A DNA stretch of 64,000 nt, taken from Streptomyces taklimakanensis. GTDB lineage: Bacteria; Actinomycetota; Actinomycetes; Streptomycetales; Streptomycetaceae. Where the stretch lies: NCBI RefSeq assembly GCF_009709575.1, contig NZ_WIXO01000001.1, positions 2,358,001 through 2,422,000 of the forward strand, written 5' to 3'. Positions 22,800 through 32,001 of this stretch are shown one piece after another. Position numbers and translations under genes: made by a program. The notes under the pieces were generated by a model. It worked only from the letters and a program-made list of their open reading frames with translations, was not told the origin of the DNA and ran no database searches. Each line of letters begins with the position of its first letter. Within the stretch, counting starts at the first letter, position 1.

Positions 22800-24941
22800 T
22801 CACAGGACGCGGGTGAGACGCGTCCCCACGTCCGGCTCGGTCATCTCCTCCCGGACGGCCACCGGTACCTTCACCTGGCCCGGTCCGCTGCCGACGGTCA
22901 GGGTGCCGACGGTCTCGCCCGCCTCCGCGGTGCCCGGCACACCCTCGCCGCCGTCGGTGAGGGCCAGTTCCACCTTCAGCCCGGACCAGCCGACGGCCGT
23001 GACGTCCTCGGTGGCGACCACCTGTGTCCGACCGCCGAGGCCGTCGTCCACGTAACCGACCACGTCGCCCTTCGCGACGACCTTCTCCGTCCGCAGGACC
23101 TCCTGCGTGGAGATCAGCAGTTCCCGACTCTCGTGGACGACCGTGTCGATGATCGGGGGCTTGTGCTGGCCGAGCACGGCTCCGACGATCAGCTGCGTGG
23201 TGCCGCCGATCTCCTTCTCCCCCGCGAACAGCAGGTTGCCGCCGGCCGCGGTGGTGGTGCCGGGCTTGATGCCGATGGCGTTGTTGTAGGGGACGAGACC
23301 GTTCCAGTTGCGGTGGCTGTGGCCGTTGCGGTCCTCGTAGGAGGGCTTCTTGACGATCTCCCGGAACACCTCGAAGTCCATCACCTTCTTGCCCAGCTTC
23401 ACCTGGTCGGCGGCGGTGCTGACGGTGTCCTGCCGCAGTCCGCTGGCATCGGTGTAGGTGGTGTTGGTCATTCCGAGCTCCTCGGCGGTGGCGTTCATCT
23501 TCTTGACGAACTCCTCCTCCGAGCCGCCGGTGTCCCACCGGGCCAGCAGCCGTGCCACGTTGTTCGCGGACGCGATCATCACGGCGTGGAGCGCCTCGTT
23601 GAGGGTGATTTCCTCGCCCTCCTCGACCTCGACGGTCGACTCCCCCTGGGCGCTGAGGGCCGCCTCCTCCTCGGCCTGCTTGTCCACGGGTATCAGGGGT
23701 CCCTCCTCACCCGCCTTCATCGGGTGGTCGCGCAGGATGACGTAGGCGGTCATCACCTTCGCCACGCTCGCGATCGGCACCGGCTTCTGCTCCCCGTAGG
23801 TGCCGAGGGAGCCGAGCCCCTCGACCTCCACGACGGCCTGGCCCTCCGGCGGCCAGGCCAGCTCGGGCTTCTCCCCGCCGAAGGAGTACGTGGCGGGGGC
23901 GGTGAGCCTCAGTTCGGGTTCGGGCAACGGGCGCAGGAGCTGGACCACCACGAAGGCGATCACCAGCAGCGCGACCAGCGGCGACCAGATCTTGAGGCGG
24001 CGCAACGCGGTCCGCAGCGGGGTCGGGGGCGGCGCGGGCTTGTTCGTCAGCTCGGCCAGCAGTTCCAGGGGACGGTGCGGCGGCAGCGGCTGCTGCCTCG
24101 TCCGCTCGGCCTCGGGCGGCTCGGATGCCGCCGCGGCCTCGGGAGAGGGGGTGGCACCGGTGGACCCGGCGGCTCCGTCGGACGCGGTGGTGGGCGCGGA
24201 CGGGGCGGAGGGGGTGGGCGTGAGCGGCCGGGGGGCGTCGGGGGACCGCAGCGGCACGAAGCGGCTCGTCCGCTCGACGTCGCTCTCCCCATCGGCGGAA
24301 CCCGTCCGGTCGGGGCGTACCCGGAGCATGGCGGTGGTCTGGTCGACCGGCTTGGCCGTCGACGGCCTCCCGTCGGCCGGACGGTCGTCGGCGGCGGGCT
24401 CCTTCCCGCCCCGGCTCCCGTCCGGGTCCTCGTCGGAGGCGGCCTCACCGGTCTCCTCCACCGTCTCCCCCTGGTCGGCCTCGGCGGGCTCGGTGGGCTC
24501 GGTGGGCTCGGTGGTGGTTCCGGCGGGCTCCTTCCGGGCCTCCGCCTCGGCCTCCTCCGGTCCGTCGGCCTCCTCCCGGCTCTCCTCCGGCCCGGCCGCC
24601 GCGTCGCGGTCGTCCTCCCCGGAGGCGCTCCGGGCCGCGCCGTCCTCCGCGTCCTCCGCGTCCTCCACACCGTCCGCGTCGTCCGCACCGTCCGTGTCGG
24701 CGGGCTTCCCTGCCGCCGCGGATCCGGCGGCCCTCTCGGCCCCCTCGGCCCTCCCGGGCGCCCCGGTCTCCGGCTCCTTGTCGGCCTCCCCGGTCTCCCC
24801 GGTCGACTCCTCCGACTCACGGGGCGCCTCGTACAGCGCCACCCGAGGGTCGCGGGACCGCTCGGGAACCGTTCCGGCCTCCTCCGTCGTCTCCCCCAAC
24901 GAAATCTGCCGGACCGACCTGTCGGGGGACTTGCCCGCCAC
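22800..24941 (-). CDS. D-alanyl-D-alanine carboxypeptidase with long acidic cytoplasmic region
   Basis: A 713-residue S11-family D,D-carboxypeptidase. Residues 1-315 are low-complexity and acidic (many Glu, Asp, Ala, Pro, Thr); a membrane helix lies at about 318-340; the catalytic domain follows outside. Its motifs are SVAK near 390 (catalytic Ser and Lys), SANN near 457 and KPGTT near 560, in which the usual KTG is KPG. The enzyme trims the terminal D-Ala of peptidoglycan stems. The GTG start has GGAGG upstream. A similar protein is present in S. coelicolor near this locus from memory. The cytoplasmic acidic part is far longer than in typical enzymes. Confidence 0.85.
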   Translation of the reverse strand: MAGKSPDRSVRQISLGETTEEAGTVPERSRDPRVALYEAPRESEESTGETGEADKEPETGAPGRAEGAERAAGSAAAGKPADTDGADDADGVEDAEDAEDGAARSASGEDDRDAAAGPEESREEADGPEEAEAEARKEPAGTTTEPTEPTEPAEADQGETVEETGEAASDEDPDGSRGGKEPAADDRPADGRPSTAKPVDQTTAMLRVRPDRTGSADGESDVERTSRFVPLRSPDAPRPLTPTPSAPSAPTTASDGAAGSTGATPSPEAAAASEPPEAERTRQQPLPPHRPLELLAELTNKPAPPPTPLRTALRRLKIWSPLVALLVIAFVVVQLLRPLPEPELRLTAPATYSFGGEKPELAWPPEGQAVVEVEGLGSLGTYGEQKPVPIASVAKVMTAYVILRDHPMKAGEEGPLIPVDKQAEEEAALSAQGESTVEVEEGEEITLNEALHAVMIASANNVARLLARWDTGGSEEEFVKKMNATAEELGMTNTTYTDASGLRQDTVSTAADQVKLGKKVMDFEVFREIVKKPSYEDRNGHSHRNWNGLVPYNNAIGIKPGTTTAAGGNLLFAGEKEIGGTTQLIVGAVLGQHKPPIIDTVVHESRELLISTQEVLRTEKVVAKGDVVGYVDDGLGGRTQVVATEDVTAVGWSGLKVELALTDGGEGVPGTAEAGETVGTLTVGSGPGQVKVPVAVREEMTEPDVGTRLTRVL

Positions 24942-25174
24942 CTATGCCTCCTGCTTGCTCTCGCCGCTCGTCATATCAGTAAACAGTGTCCTGAACGCCG
25001 GCCCTCCCCCGGCTCTCCGGCTCCTCACGGGGCCGCGAAGGGGCCGCGAAGGGGCCGCTAAATTGCCAGACGGTAACGACATACCTACTGGTTCCATGAC
25101 AAAGCACACAGGCACTCTCGACAGATCTCTGTGAGAGGGGTCACCCTGTCATGCATCCACGCGGGGAGGCATGG

Positions 25175-25936
25175 ATGGGCAGGAGCCGCAGAACAATTCC
25201 GGAGGAGCTTCTGTTGCTGGCCCTGGACCCGGCCACGGGTACCACGGCGCAGCCGCAGTCGCTCGACCTCGGCTTGGCCGGGGCCCAGCTCGTCGAGCTG
25301 GCTCTCGCAGGACGGATAGCCCCTGACGGGGACCGAATAGCCGTGGTGCTGCCACGGCCGACCGGAGATCCGACACTGGACTCCGCGCTGGAACTGCTGC
25401 GCAGGCGCGGCAGTCCGGTACGCGCGGTCCACTGGATCGGCGGGCCCAGGCTGGGCCTGCGTCAAACCTATCTCACTCACCTGGAGCGCTGCGGCATGGT
25501 TCACGCCGTATCGAGCCAGATGTGCGGGGTGCTGCCGACGACTCGCTACCAGGCGACGGACACGGCGGTGAGCCGGGAGATCAGGGCCCGGCTGGACAAC
25601 GCGATCCGCACCGGCGTACCGCCGGACCCGCGGACCGCGGCGCTCGCCGCGCTGGCCCACGCGGTCGGCCTCGGCAAGCACCTCTATCCCGGCAACGAGG
25701 GGCGGTCATCCCGCTCCCGGCTGCGGGATCTGATCAGGCACGACCCGATGGGCGGCCTCGTCGCGCACGCCGTGATGGACGTGCAGAACGGCGTCGCGGC
25801 CCAGCAGCCACGGCGTACCGCACAGGGCCGGGGCGGAGGTGGTCGGGCGACGGTCGCGCGGCCGTCCGCGGCCCCGCCGCCGCCACTCGCCGGACAGGCC
25901 CGGCGGGGCGGCATGGCCCGCGCGGGCGCCCGCTGA
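25175..25936 (+). CDS. GPP34 family protein
   Basis: A 253-residue protein with the Golgi phosphoprotein 3-like (GPP34) fold pattern: IPEELLLLALDP at the start, LAGAQLVELALAGRI, then LVPLRLAR-like helices and a C-terminal glycine/proline tail. In yeast and animals this family binds phosphatidylinositol-4-phosphate; in actinobacteria it is abundant and mostly unstudied. GGGGAGG lies six bases before the ATG at 25175; an in-frame ATG at 25151 lacks a site. It is divergent from the carboxypeptidase gene. Confidence 0.85.
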   Translation: MGRSRRTIPEELLLLALDPATGTTAQPQSLDLGLAGAQLVELALAGRIAPDGDRIAVVLPRPTGDPTLDSALELLRRRGSPVRAVHWIGGPRLGLRQTYLTHLERCGMVHAVSSQMCGVLPTTRYQATDTAVSREIRARLDNAIRTGVPPDPRTAALAALAHAVGLGKHLYPGNEGRSSRSRLRDLIRHDPMGGLVAHAVMDVQNGVAAQQPRRTAQGRGGGGRATVARPSAAPPPPLAGQARRGGMARAGAR

Positions 25937-26000
25937 CCCCTCACGCCCCGACACCGGCACACCGGTGCCGGACGAGCCGTGGCCCGGCATCGGGCTTCAA

Positions 26001-26025
26001 CGGGGCCGGCCGACGGCCGGCCCCG
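26001..26025 (+). terminator. Terminator after GPP34 gene
   Basis: Perfect 11-base-pair stem (26001-26011 with 26015-26025) and a GAC loop, 65 bases after the stop. Confidence 0.65.
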
Positions 26026-26195
26026 GAGTCCCGGCGGCGCGGGGTGGTGGTCCACACGTCGAGAACGGCGTCGGACCGCCACCCCGCGCTCGTGCGTGCG
26101 CACCCTCTGTGGCCGTTTCCCGGCGGAGCGGCCGCCGATGGTGGCAACCTGCTGGAAGGACGGTCGTGTTCGGCACAAGCGGAGGTGTGCGCACC

Positions 26196-27056
26196 GTGGC
26201 ATCCAATGTCAATCCCACCGTCAGACGGCGCCGACTGGGCCAGGAGCTGCGCCGGCTCCGCGAACAGAAGGGGATGACGGCCGAGGAGGTGGCCGAGCGG
26301 CTGCTGGTCTCCCAGTCCAAGATCAGCCGTTTGGAGAACGGCCGCCGCAGCATCAGCCAGCGCGACGTCCGCGACCTGTGCGGGGTGTACGAGGTCGAGG
26401 ACCGACGGATAGTCGAGTCCCTGATGCAGATGGCCAAGGAGTCCAGGCAGCAGGGGTGGTGGCACGCGTTCGGCGACATCCCCTACAGCGTCTACATCGG
26501 TCTGGAGACGGACGCGGCGTCCCTGCGGGTGTACGAACCGCAGGTCGTGCCGGGCCTGCTGCAGACCCAGGCGTACGCGGAGGCCGTCGTCGCCGGCGCG
26601 CTGCCCGAGGCGTCCGCGGCGGACGTCGAGAAGCGCGTACGGGTGCGGCTGCGGCGTCAGGACCGGATCCACGACACCAGGAACCCGCTGCGCCTGTGGG
26701 CGGTGATCGACGAGGCCGCGCTGCGCCGCACGGTCGGCGGTCGGCAGATCATGCGGGACCAGTTGGAGCGGTTGTTGGAGCTCTCCCAACTGCCCCACGT
26801 GACGGTGCAGGTGCTGCCCTTCGCCATGGGCGCGCACCCCGGACTCAACGGCCAGTACGCGATCCTGGAGTTCCCGGACGCCGTGGACTCGACGGTGGTC
26901 TACCTGGAGGGCGTCACCAGCGACCTCTACCTGGAGAAGGCCGGTGACGTGCACAGCTACAGCGTGATGTACGAGCACCTGCGGGCGCAGGCCCTCAACG
27001 TGGACCAGACGCGGGAGTTCGTCGAGGGCATCGCCAAGGAGTACACGCGGGGCTGA
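26196..27056 (+). CDS. XRE-family regulator with DUF5753 domain
   Basis: A 286-residue protein: an N-terminal helix-turn-helix (RLGQELRRLREQKGMTAEEVA, then SQSKISRLENGRRSIS) and the C-terminal DUF5753 domain (WWHAF, QVVPGLLQTQAYAEAVV, LPHVTVQVLPFAMGAHPGL, DLYLEKAGDV). This is the common Streptomyces WhiJ/AbaA-type regulator, which pairs with a small DUF397 protein; the partner follows 200 bases downstream. GTG start with GGAGG ten bases upstream. The family controls development and antibiotic production, apparently through the small protein. Confidence 0.92.
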   Translation: MASNVNPTVRRRRLGQELRRLREQKGMTAEEVAERLLVSQSKISRLENGRRSISQRDVRDLCGVYEVEDRRIVESLMQMAKESRQQGWWHAFGDIPYSVYIGLETDAASLRVYEPQVVPGLLQTQAYAEAVVAGALPEASAADVEKRVRVRLRRQDRIHDTRNPLRLWAVIDEAALRRTVGGRQIMRDQLERLLELSQLPHVTVQVLPFAMGAHPGLNGQYAILEFPDAVDSTVVYLEGVTSDLYLEKAGDVHSYSVMYEHLRAQALNVDQTREFVEGIAKEYTRG

Positions 27057-27080
27057 CGGCGGGCGTCGAGACAGCCCGTG

Positions 27081-27102
27081 CCGTGCCGACGGCGCGGCAC
27101 GG
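27081..27102 (+). terminator. Hairpin between XRE and DUF397 genes
   Basis: 8-base-pair stem (27081-27088 with 27095-27102). It suggests that the DUF397 gene has its own promoter. Confidence 0.5.
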
Positions 27103-27255
27103 TACACCTCGCGTCGGGCCGACGTGAAGCCCGTCTTGGAATATGCCATCCGGTCGAGTGAACGGCGGCTTCCAAACCTCCGGTCGGGGGGTACCGTCTG
27201 CCGCACGCCGGGCTCACCCGGCACTCTTCACCTTTCGGAAAGAACCGGAGCAGAC

Positions 27256-27465
27256 ATGGCAATCCGACAGGGCACGACCGAGCGTTGGACCAAGTCCAGC
27301 CACTCCGCCGGGAACGGGGCGTGCGTCGAGGTGCGGTCACCCGAGCCGCGGGAGGTCGCCGTGCGCGACTCCAAGGTGCCGCAGGGACCGTCGCTGGCGT
27401 TCGCGCCGGGTACGTGGACCGCGTTCGTGGGGGCCGTCGGCCACGGGACGCTCACCCTCGACTGA
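27256..27465 (+). CDS. DUF397 family small protein
   Basis: A 69-residue protein with the DUF397 signature WTKSSHSAGNGACVEV, VAVRDSKVPQGPSLAF and the W-x-x-F closing pattern. It accompanies the XRE/DUF5753 regulator upstream. In WhiJ-like systems the small protein is thought to counteract the regulator, somewhat like an antitoxin. GGAG lies nine bases upstream of the ATG. Confidence 0.92.
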   Translation: MAIRQGTTERWTKSSHSAGNGACVEVRSPEPREVAVRDSKVPQGPSLAFAPGTWTAFVGAVGHGTLTLD

Positions 27466-27495
27466 TCGCTCCCCACCCCCCGTACCACGGCGTCC

Positions 27496-27529
27496 GCACC
27501 GCCGTACCGAACCGCTCAGTACGGCGTGC
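27496..27529. terminator. Possible bidirectional terminator
   Basis: Imperfect hairpin, arms 27496-27507 and 27519-27529 with one bulge, between the convergent DUF397 and ADP-ribosylglycohydrolase genes. Confidence 0.35.
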
Positions 27530-27675
27530 GCCGGCCGCGTCGCGGTGCCACCGCACCGGGGCGCGGAAGAACGTACGGGAGTCCCCGCACGACCGACCGA
27601 AGCCCTCTCGTCTGGTTCGCCGTCCCGGCCGAGGGGGCTCGGCGCGTCCGGGGGCGTGTCGGCCCCGCGGCCGGG

Positions 27676-28800
27676 TCAGGCCCGTGGGTAGCGGGTCAGC
27701 CAACCCGGCGAGCCGGCCGGGGTCGCGGGGCCGTGGAGGGCCGGCCCCTGGGTCATCTCCATGGCGAAGTCGTCGGCCAGCTCCAGGATCGTCGCGCGCC
27801 CCTCCAGTTCCGCGACCCACCCCGGCGGCAGGGCCGTCTCCCCGTGGAGGACGCCCAGCAGGTTTCCGCAGACGGAACCGGTGGAGTCGGAGTCCCCGCC
27901 GTGGTTCACGGCCAGCAGCAGCCCGTGCCGCACGTCCTCGGCGACCAGCGCGCAGTACACGCCCATCGCCAGTGCCTCCTCCGCCGTCCAGCCCTCCCCC
28001 AGCGACTCCACGCGCTCCGCGGTCGGCCTCCCCTGACGCACGGCGCCCAACGCCTGTTCGAGGGCGTCGGTGGTCTCCTCGTGGCCGGGGTGCGCCGCCA
28101 GATGGGCCAGGGCGCGCCGCACCGCCCCGTCCAGGCTCTCCCCGCGCGCGACGGCGTGGACGATGACGGCGAAGGCGCCGGCCGCCAGGTAGCCGGTGGG
28201 GTGGCCGTGCGTCTGGACGGCGCACTCGACGGCGAGTTGGAAGACCAACTGCGGTTCCCACCCCACGAGCAGCCCGAAGGGCGCCGAGCGCATGACGGTG
28301 CCGCAGCCCTTGGAATCGGGGTTCTTCGGCGCGTCCAGGGTGCCCATCCGCTCGTCGGCGAGCCCGGTCAGGCAGGCCCGGCCGGGGGCGCGCCGCGCGT
28401 ACAGCCATTCCTGACGGGCCAACCAGCCGTCCTCCGCCCTGCGTTCGTCCGGGCCCCAGTCCCGTTGGGTGGCGGCCCAGCGGCGGTAGGCGGCGTGCAC
28501 GTCGCTCGGGGGGTGCCAGGCACCGGTGTCGCGCCGTACGTGGGCGCGGATGAGCCCGTCGACGGTGAACAGGGTCATCTGGGTGTCGTCGGTGACGGCA
28601 CCGCGCCGTCCGTGGGCGGGGACGTAGTCCACGATCCCCTGGGGGCCGTGCGTCTCGCGGATGGCGTCGAGCGAGTCGAACTCGACGCCCGCGCCCAACG
28701 CGTCGCCGATGGCCCCGCCCAGGAGGCAACCGCGCACGCGGCTGCGGAAGTCCTGCTGCTCGGCGCGGCCCCAGATGCCGCCGCCCGCTGTCGCGGTCAC
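27676..28800 (-). CDS. ADP-ribosylglycohydrolase family protein
   Basis: A 374-residue DraG/ARH-family enzyme that removes ADP-ribose from proteins or metabolites. Metal-binding signatures are VRGCLLGGAIGDALG near residue 20, AVTDDTQMTLFT near 70, and NHGGDSDSTGSVCGNLLG near 300, the last being the typical Asp-rich site for two divalent ions. GTG at 28800 has GGGAGGG upstream. It precedes FbiC in the opposite order with no shared operon signal, but reads in the same direction with a 214-base gap. An orthologue occupies the same region in S. coelicolor from memory. Confidence 0.9.
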   Translation of the reverse strand: MTATAGGGIWGRAEQQDFRSRVRGCLLGGAIGDALGAGVEFDSLDAIRETHGPQGIVDYVPAHGRRGAVTDDTQMTLFTVDGLIRAHVRRDTGAWHPPSDVHAAYRRWAATQRDWGPDERRAEDGWLARQEWLYARRAPGRACLTGLADERMGTLDAPKNPDSKGCGTVMRSAPFGLLVGWEPQLVFQLAVECAVQTHGHPTGYLAAGAFAVIVHAVARGESLDGAVRRALAHLAAHPGHEETTDALEQALGAVRQGRPTAERVESLGEGWTAEEALAMGVYCALVAEDVRHGLLLAVNHGGDSDSTGSVCGNLLGVLHGETALPPGWVAELEGRATILELADDFAMEMTQGPALHGPATPAGSPGWLTRYPRA

Positions 28801-29014
28801 TGCGCCGTCCCTCCCCGTGCGGCCCGTGCGTTCCGTGGTCCTTCGGTGCCGTCGGCCGCCCCGCCCGGTGGGGGAGACCCGTGTCGGTCCGCACTGTAAT
28901 CGACCCTCCGCGGCCGGAAAGGGGACGAAAGCGGACCGGGCCGGAAGCCCTCGGGAGACGTCCGGAAGGCGCCGGGGCGCGCGTTCGGGACACGCGCGCC
29001 CTCCACGGTCGCGC

Positions 29015-31633
29015 TCAGTCCTCCAGCACCGGCAGCAGCTCCGGGAGGTGCCCGTCAAAGGCCCGGGCGGCCCGGACGCGCTCCTCGGGGACCTCCCCGT
29101 AGACCGTCGTACGGGGACGGGCCGGACGTCCGGCCGCATCGGCGATGGCGACCAGGTCCCGCACGGAGCGGTAGGAGCCGTAGGAGGAGCCCGCCATGCG
29201 CGAGATCGTCTCCTCCATCAGCGTGCCGCCCAGGTCGTTGGCGCCCGAGCGCAGCATCTCCGCCGCCCCCTCGGTCCCCAGCTTCACCCAGCTCGTCTGG
29301 ATGTTGGTGATGTGCGGGTGCAGCAGGAGGCGGGCCATGGCGGTCACCGCGCGGTTGTCGCGCGCCGTCGGTCCGGGACGGGCGATGCCCGCGAGGTAGA
29401 CCGGGGCGTTGGTGTGGACGAACGGCAGGGTGACGAACTCGGTGAAGCCGCCGGTGCGCTGCTGGACCTCCGCGAGCAGCCGCAGGTGGCCCAGCCAGTG
29501 CCGGGGCTGGTCCACGTGCCCGTACATCATCGTCGAGGACGACGGCAGACCCAGCTCGTGCGCGGTGGTGACCACCTCGATCCAGGTGGCGGCGGGCAGC
29601 TTGCCCTTGGTGAGGACCCAGCGCACCTCGTCGTCCAGGATCTCGGCCGCCGTACCCGGGATGGAGTCCAGCCCGGCCTCCTTGGCGGCCGTCAACCAGT
29701 CGCGGATCGACATGCCGGTGCGGGTGGCGCCGTTGACGACCTCCATCGGGGAGAAGGCGTGCACGTGCATGCCCGGCACGCGCTCCTTGACCGCCCGCAC
29801 GATGTCGAAGTACGCGGTGCCGGGCAGGTCCGGGTGGATGCCACCCTGCATGCACACCTCGACCGCGCCGACGTCCCACGCCTGCGCCGCGCGGTCGGCG
29901 ACCTGGTCCAGGGAGAGGGTGTAGGCGTCGGCGTCGGTGCGGCGCTGGGCGAAGGCGCAGAAGCGGCAGCCGGTGTAGCAGACGTTGGTGAAGTTGATGT
30001 TGCGCGTGACGATGTAGGTCACGTCGTCGCCGACGGTGTCGCGGCGCACGTCGTCCGCGATCCGGCACAGCGCGTCCAGGGCCGGACCGTCGGCGTGGAA
30101 GAGGACCAGCGCCTGCTCGTCGGTGAGACGGGTGGGGTCGTCGGCGGCGGTGGCGAGGGCGGCGCGCACGTCGGCGTCCATGCTCCCGCCTCGCCCGTCC
30201 CCGGGCCGGAGGGGACCGGGGGCCATGCCGGGCGCGGCCTGCTCGCGGAGCGCCTCCCAGTCGCCGTACACCTCGTCGAAGTCGGTGCGGCGGTCGGCGG
30301 TGCGGCCGTCGGTGTCGATGGTGTGGTGCAGGTCGGTGCGGCCGCCGGCGGTGGTGGTGAAGCCCTCGTCGGGCTCCTGCCAGGGCCGTCCGGTGACGGT
30401 CGCGTCCTCGCGGGCCAGCCCCGTGGCCGGCTCCGCCAGCGCGGTGACGTGCGGCAGCAGCCGGGGGTCGAGCCAGGGCTCGCCGCGCCGGACGAACTCC
30501 GGGTAGATGGTGAGGCGTTCCCGGAGCCGGAAGCCGGCGGCGCGGGTGCGCTCGGCGAGTTCGTCGATCTGCGGCCAGGGGCGTTCGGGGTTGACGTGGT
30601 CGGGGGTGAGCGGCGAGACGCCGCCCCAGTCGTCTATGCCGGCGTCGATCATCAGCGCGTACTCGGAGTCCACGAGGTTGGGCGGCGCCTGGATGCGGGC
30701 GGTGGGTCCGAGCACGTGACGGGCGACGGCGACGGCGGCGGCCAGCTCCTCCAATTCGGCGTCGGGCATCCCGCGCATGGCCGTGTCGGGCTTGGCGCGG
30801 AAGTTCTGCACGATGACTTCCTGCACGCCGTGGTAGGCGCGTTGGACACGGCGGATCGCGAACAGCGACTCGGCGCGCTCGGTGTACGTCTCCCCGATGC
30901 CGATGAGGATGCCGGTGGTGAAGGGGACGGAGGAGCGGCCCGCGTCCTCCAACACCCGCAGCCGGACCGCCGGTTCCTTGTCGGGCGAGCCGTGGTGGGG
31001 GCCACCGGGCTCGGACCACAGCCGGGTGGCGGTGGTCTCCAGCATCATGCCCATCGACGGGGCGACGGGCTTCAGTCGCTGGAGGTCCGTCCAGGACAGC
31101 ACACCGGGGTTGAGGTGCGGCAGCAGGCCCGTCTCCTCCAACACCCGGATCGCCATGGCGCGGACGTAGGCGAGGGTGTCGTCGTAGCCGTGCGCGTCCA
31201 GCCACTCGCGGGCCTCGGGCCAGCGGTCCTCGGGCCGGTCGCCGAGGGTGAACAGCGCTTCCTTGCAGCCCAGCGCGGCGCCCCGGCGGGCGATGTCCAG
31301 CACCTCGTCCGGGGAGAGGAACATGCCGTGGCCCTCCCGGCGCAGTTTGCCGGGCACGGTGACGAAGGTGCAGTAGTGACAGCGGTCCCGGCACAGTCGG
31401 GTGAGCGGGATGAAGACCTTGCGCGAGTAGGTGATCACTCCCGGACGGCCCGCCGCCTCCAGTCCCGCGTCGCGCACCCGGGCCGCGGAGGTCGTCAGGG
31501 CGGCCAGGTCGTCCCCGCGCGCCTGGAGCAGTACGGCCGCCTCGGTGGTGTCCAGCGCGACCCCGTCCCGGGCCCTCCTCAGGGCCCGCCGCATGGCGTT
31601 GACGGTGGGGGCTGCCTGCGCGCTCGAAGTCAT
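29015..31633 (-). CDS. fbiC: FO synthase, bifunctional CofG-CofH type
   Basis: An 872-residue two-domain radical SAM enzyme. The N-terminal half is CofG-like, with CRDRCHYC at residues 81-88; the C-terminal half is CofH-like, with CYTGCRFC near 555-562. Both are CxxxCxxC motifs binding 4Fe-4S clusters. The enzyme joins 5-amino-6-ribitylamino-uracil to tyrosine-derived hydroxybenzyl to give FO, the chromophore precursor of F420. The length is normal for actinobacterial FbiC. ATG at 31633. No FbiA or FbiB is in the window. Confidence 0.95.
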   Translation of the reverse strand: MTSSAQAAPTVNAMRRALRRARDGVALDTTEAAVLLQARGDDLAALTTSAARVRDAGLEAAGRPGVITYSRKVFIPLTRLCRDRCHYCTFVTVPGKLRREGHGMFLSPDEVLDIARRGAALGCKEALFTLGDRPEDRWPEAREWLDAHGYDDTLAYVRAMAIRVLEETGLLPHLNPGVLSWTDLQRLKPVAPSMGMMLETTATRLWSEPGGPHHGSPDKEPAVRLRVLEDAGRSSVPFTTGILIGIGETYTERAESLFAIRRVQRAYHGVQEVIVQNFRAKPDTAMRGMPDAELEELAAAVAVARHVLGPTARIQAPPNLVDSEYALMIDAGIDDWGGVSPLTPDHVNPERPWPQIDELAERTRAAGFRLRERLTIYPEFVRRGEPWLDPRLLPHVTALAEPATGLAREDATVTGRPWQEPDEGFTTTAGGRTDLHHTIDTDGRTADRRTDFDEVYGDWEALREQAAPGMAPGPLRPGDGRGGSMDADVRAALATAADDPTRLTDEQALVLFHADGPALDALCRIADDVRRDTVGDDVTYIVTRNINFTNVCYTGCRFCAFAQRRTDADAYTLSLDQVADRAAQAWDVGAVEVCMQGGIHPDLPGTAYFDIVRAVKERVPGMHVHAFSPMEVVNGATRTGMSIRDWLTAAKEAGLDSIPGTAAEILDDEVRWVLTKGKLPAATWIEVVTTAHELGLPSSSTMMYGHVDQPRHWLGHLRLLAEVQQRTGGFTEFVTLPFVHTNAPVYLAGIARPGPTARDNRAVTAMARLLLHPHITNIQTSWVKLGTEGAAEMLRSGANDLGGTLMEETISRMAGSSYGSYRSVRDLVAIADAAGRPARPRTTVYGEVPEERVRAARAFDGHLPELLPVLED

Positions 31634-32001
31634 GTCCCGAGCATACGAGTGCCCTCCGGGCCGCGGCCGGAGCACCGGGGGAGGAGATTCTCACATCGGG
31701 GCGGCTCCGGCCCCGCCCCGTCGGCCCTGCGCGAACGGTCTCGTGACGGCGGGCGGGACGGTGGAAGGGGACGGAGCGGGGAGCCGCCCGGAGGGCCCCG
31801 GCCCACTCGGTGTGGCGCCGAGTGGGCCGGGTTTTCCACAGCCTTCGCCCGCCCGTCACGTCGGCGTGGAAGGGTGGGACGCACCACGACGGAGGGGTTC
31901 TGGGGCGCCGTCGGGCACCGTCGGGCACGGCCGGAGCACGACCGGGCCGCGTCGGGCGACGGGGCGGCCCCGGCACGACAGGGCGGGAGGCGGGATCCGA
32001 C
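31634..32001. other. Divergent intergenic region between fbiC and PHP gene
   Basis: No gene is visible in 368 bases. It should hold promoters for both genes, but no clear consensus was found. It contains the intrinsic terminator listed at 31797-31835, which points towards the PHP gene. Confidence 0.5.
31797..31835 (+). terminator. Intrinsic terminator in the 5' region of the PHP gene
   Basis: Perfect 14-base-pair stem (31797-31810 with 31818-31831), followed by TTTT. No plus-strand gene lies upstream, so it acts on a leader transcript or a small RNA. Confidence 0.65.

Noticed and set aside
22356-25061. 901-codon plus-strand frame opposite the BrkB and carboxypeptidase genes
   Set aside because: Shadow of two well-supported minus-strand genes with recognised domains.
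31832-31840. TTTTCCACA resembling a DnaA box
   Set aside because: A single copy, the first four bases being the terminator U-run. No cluster and no origin genes nearby.
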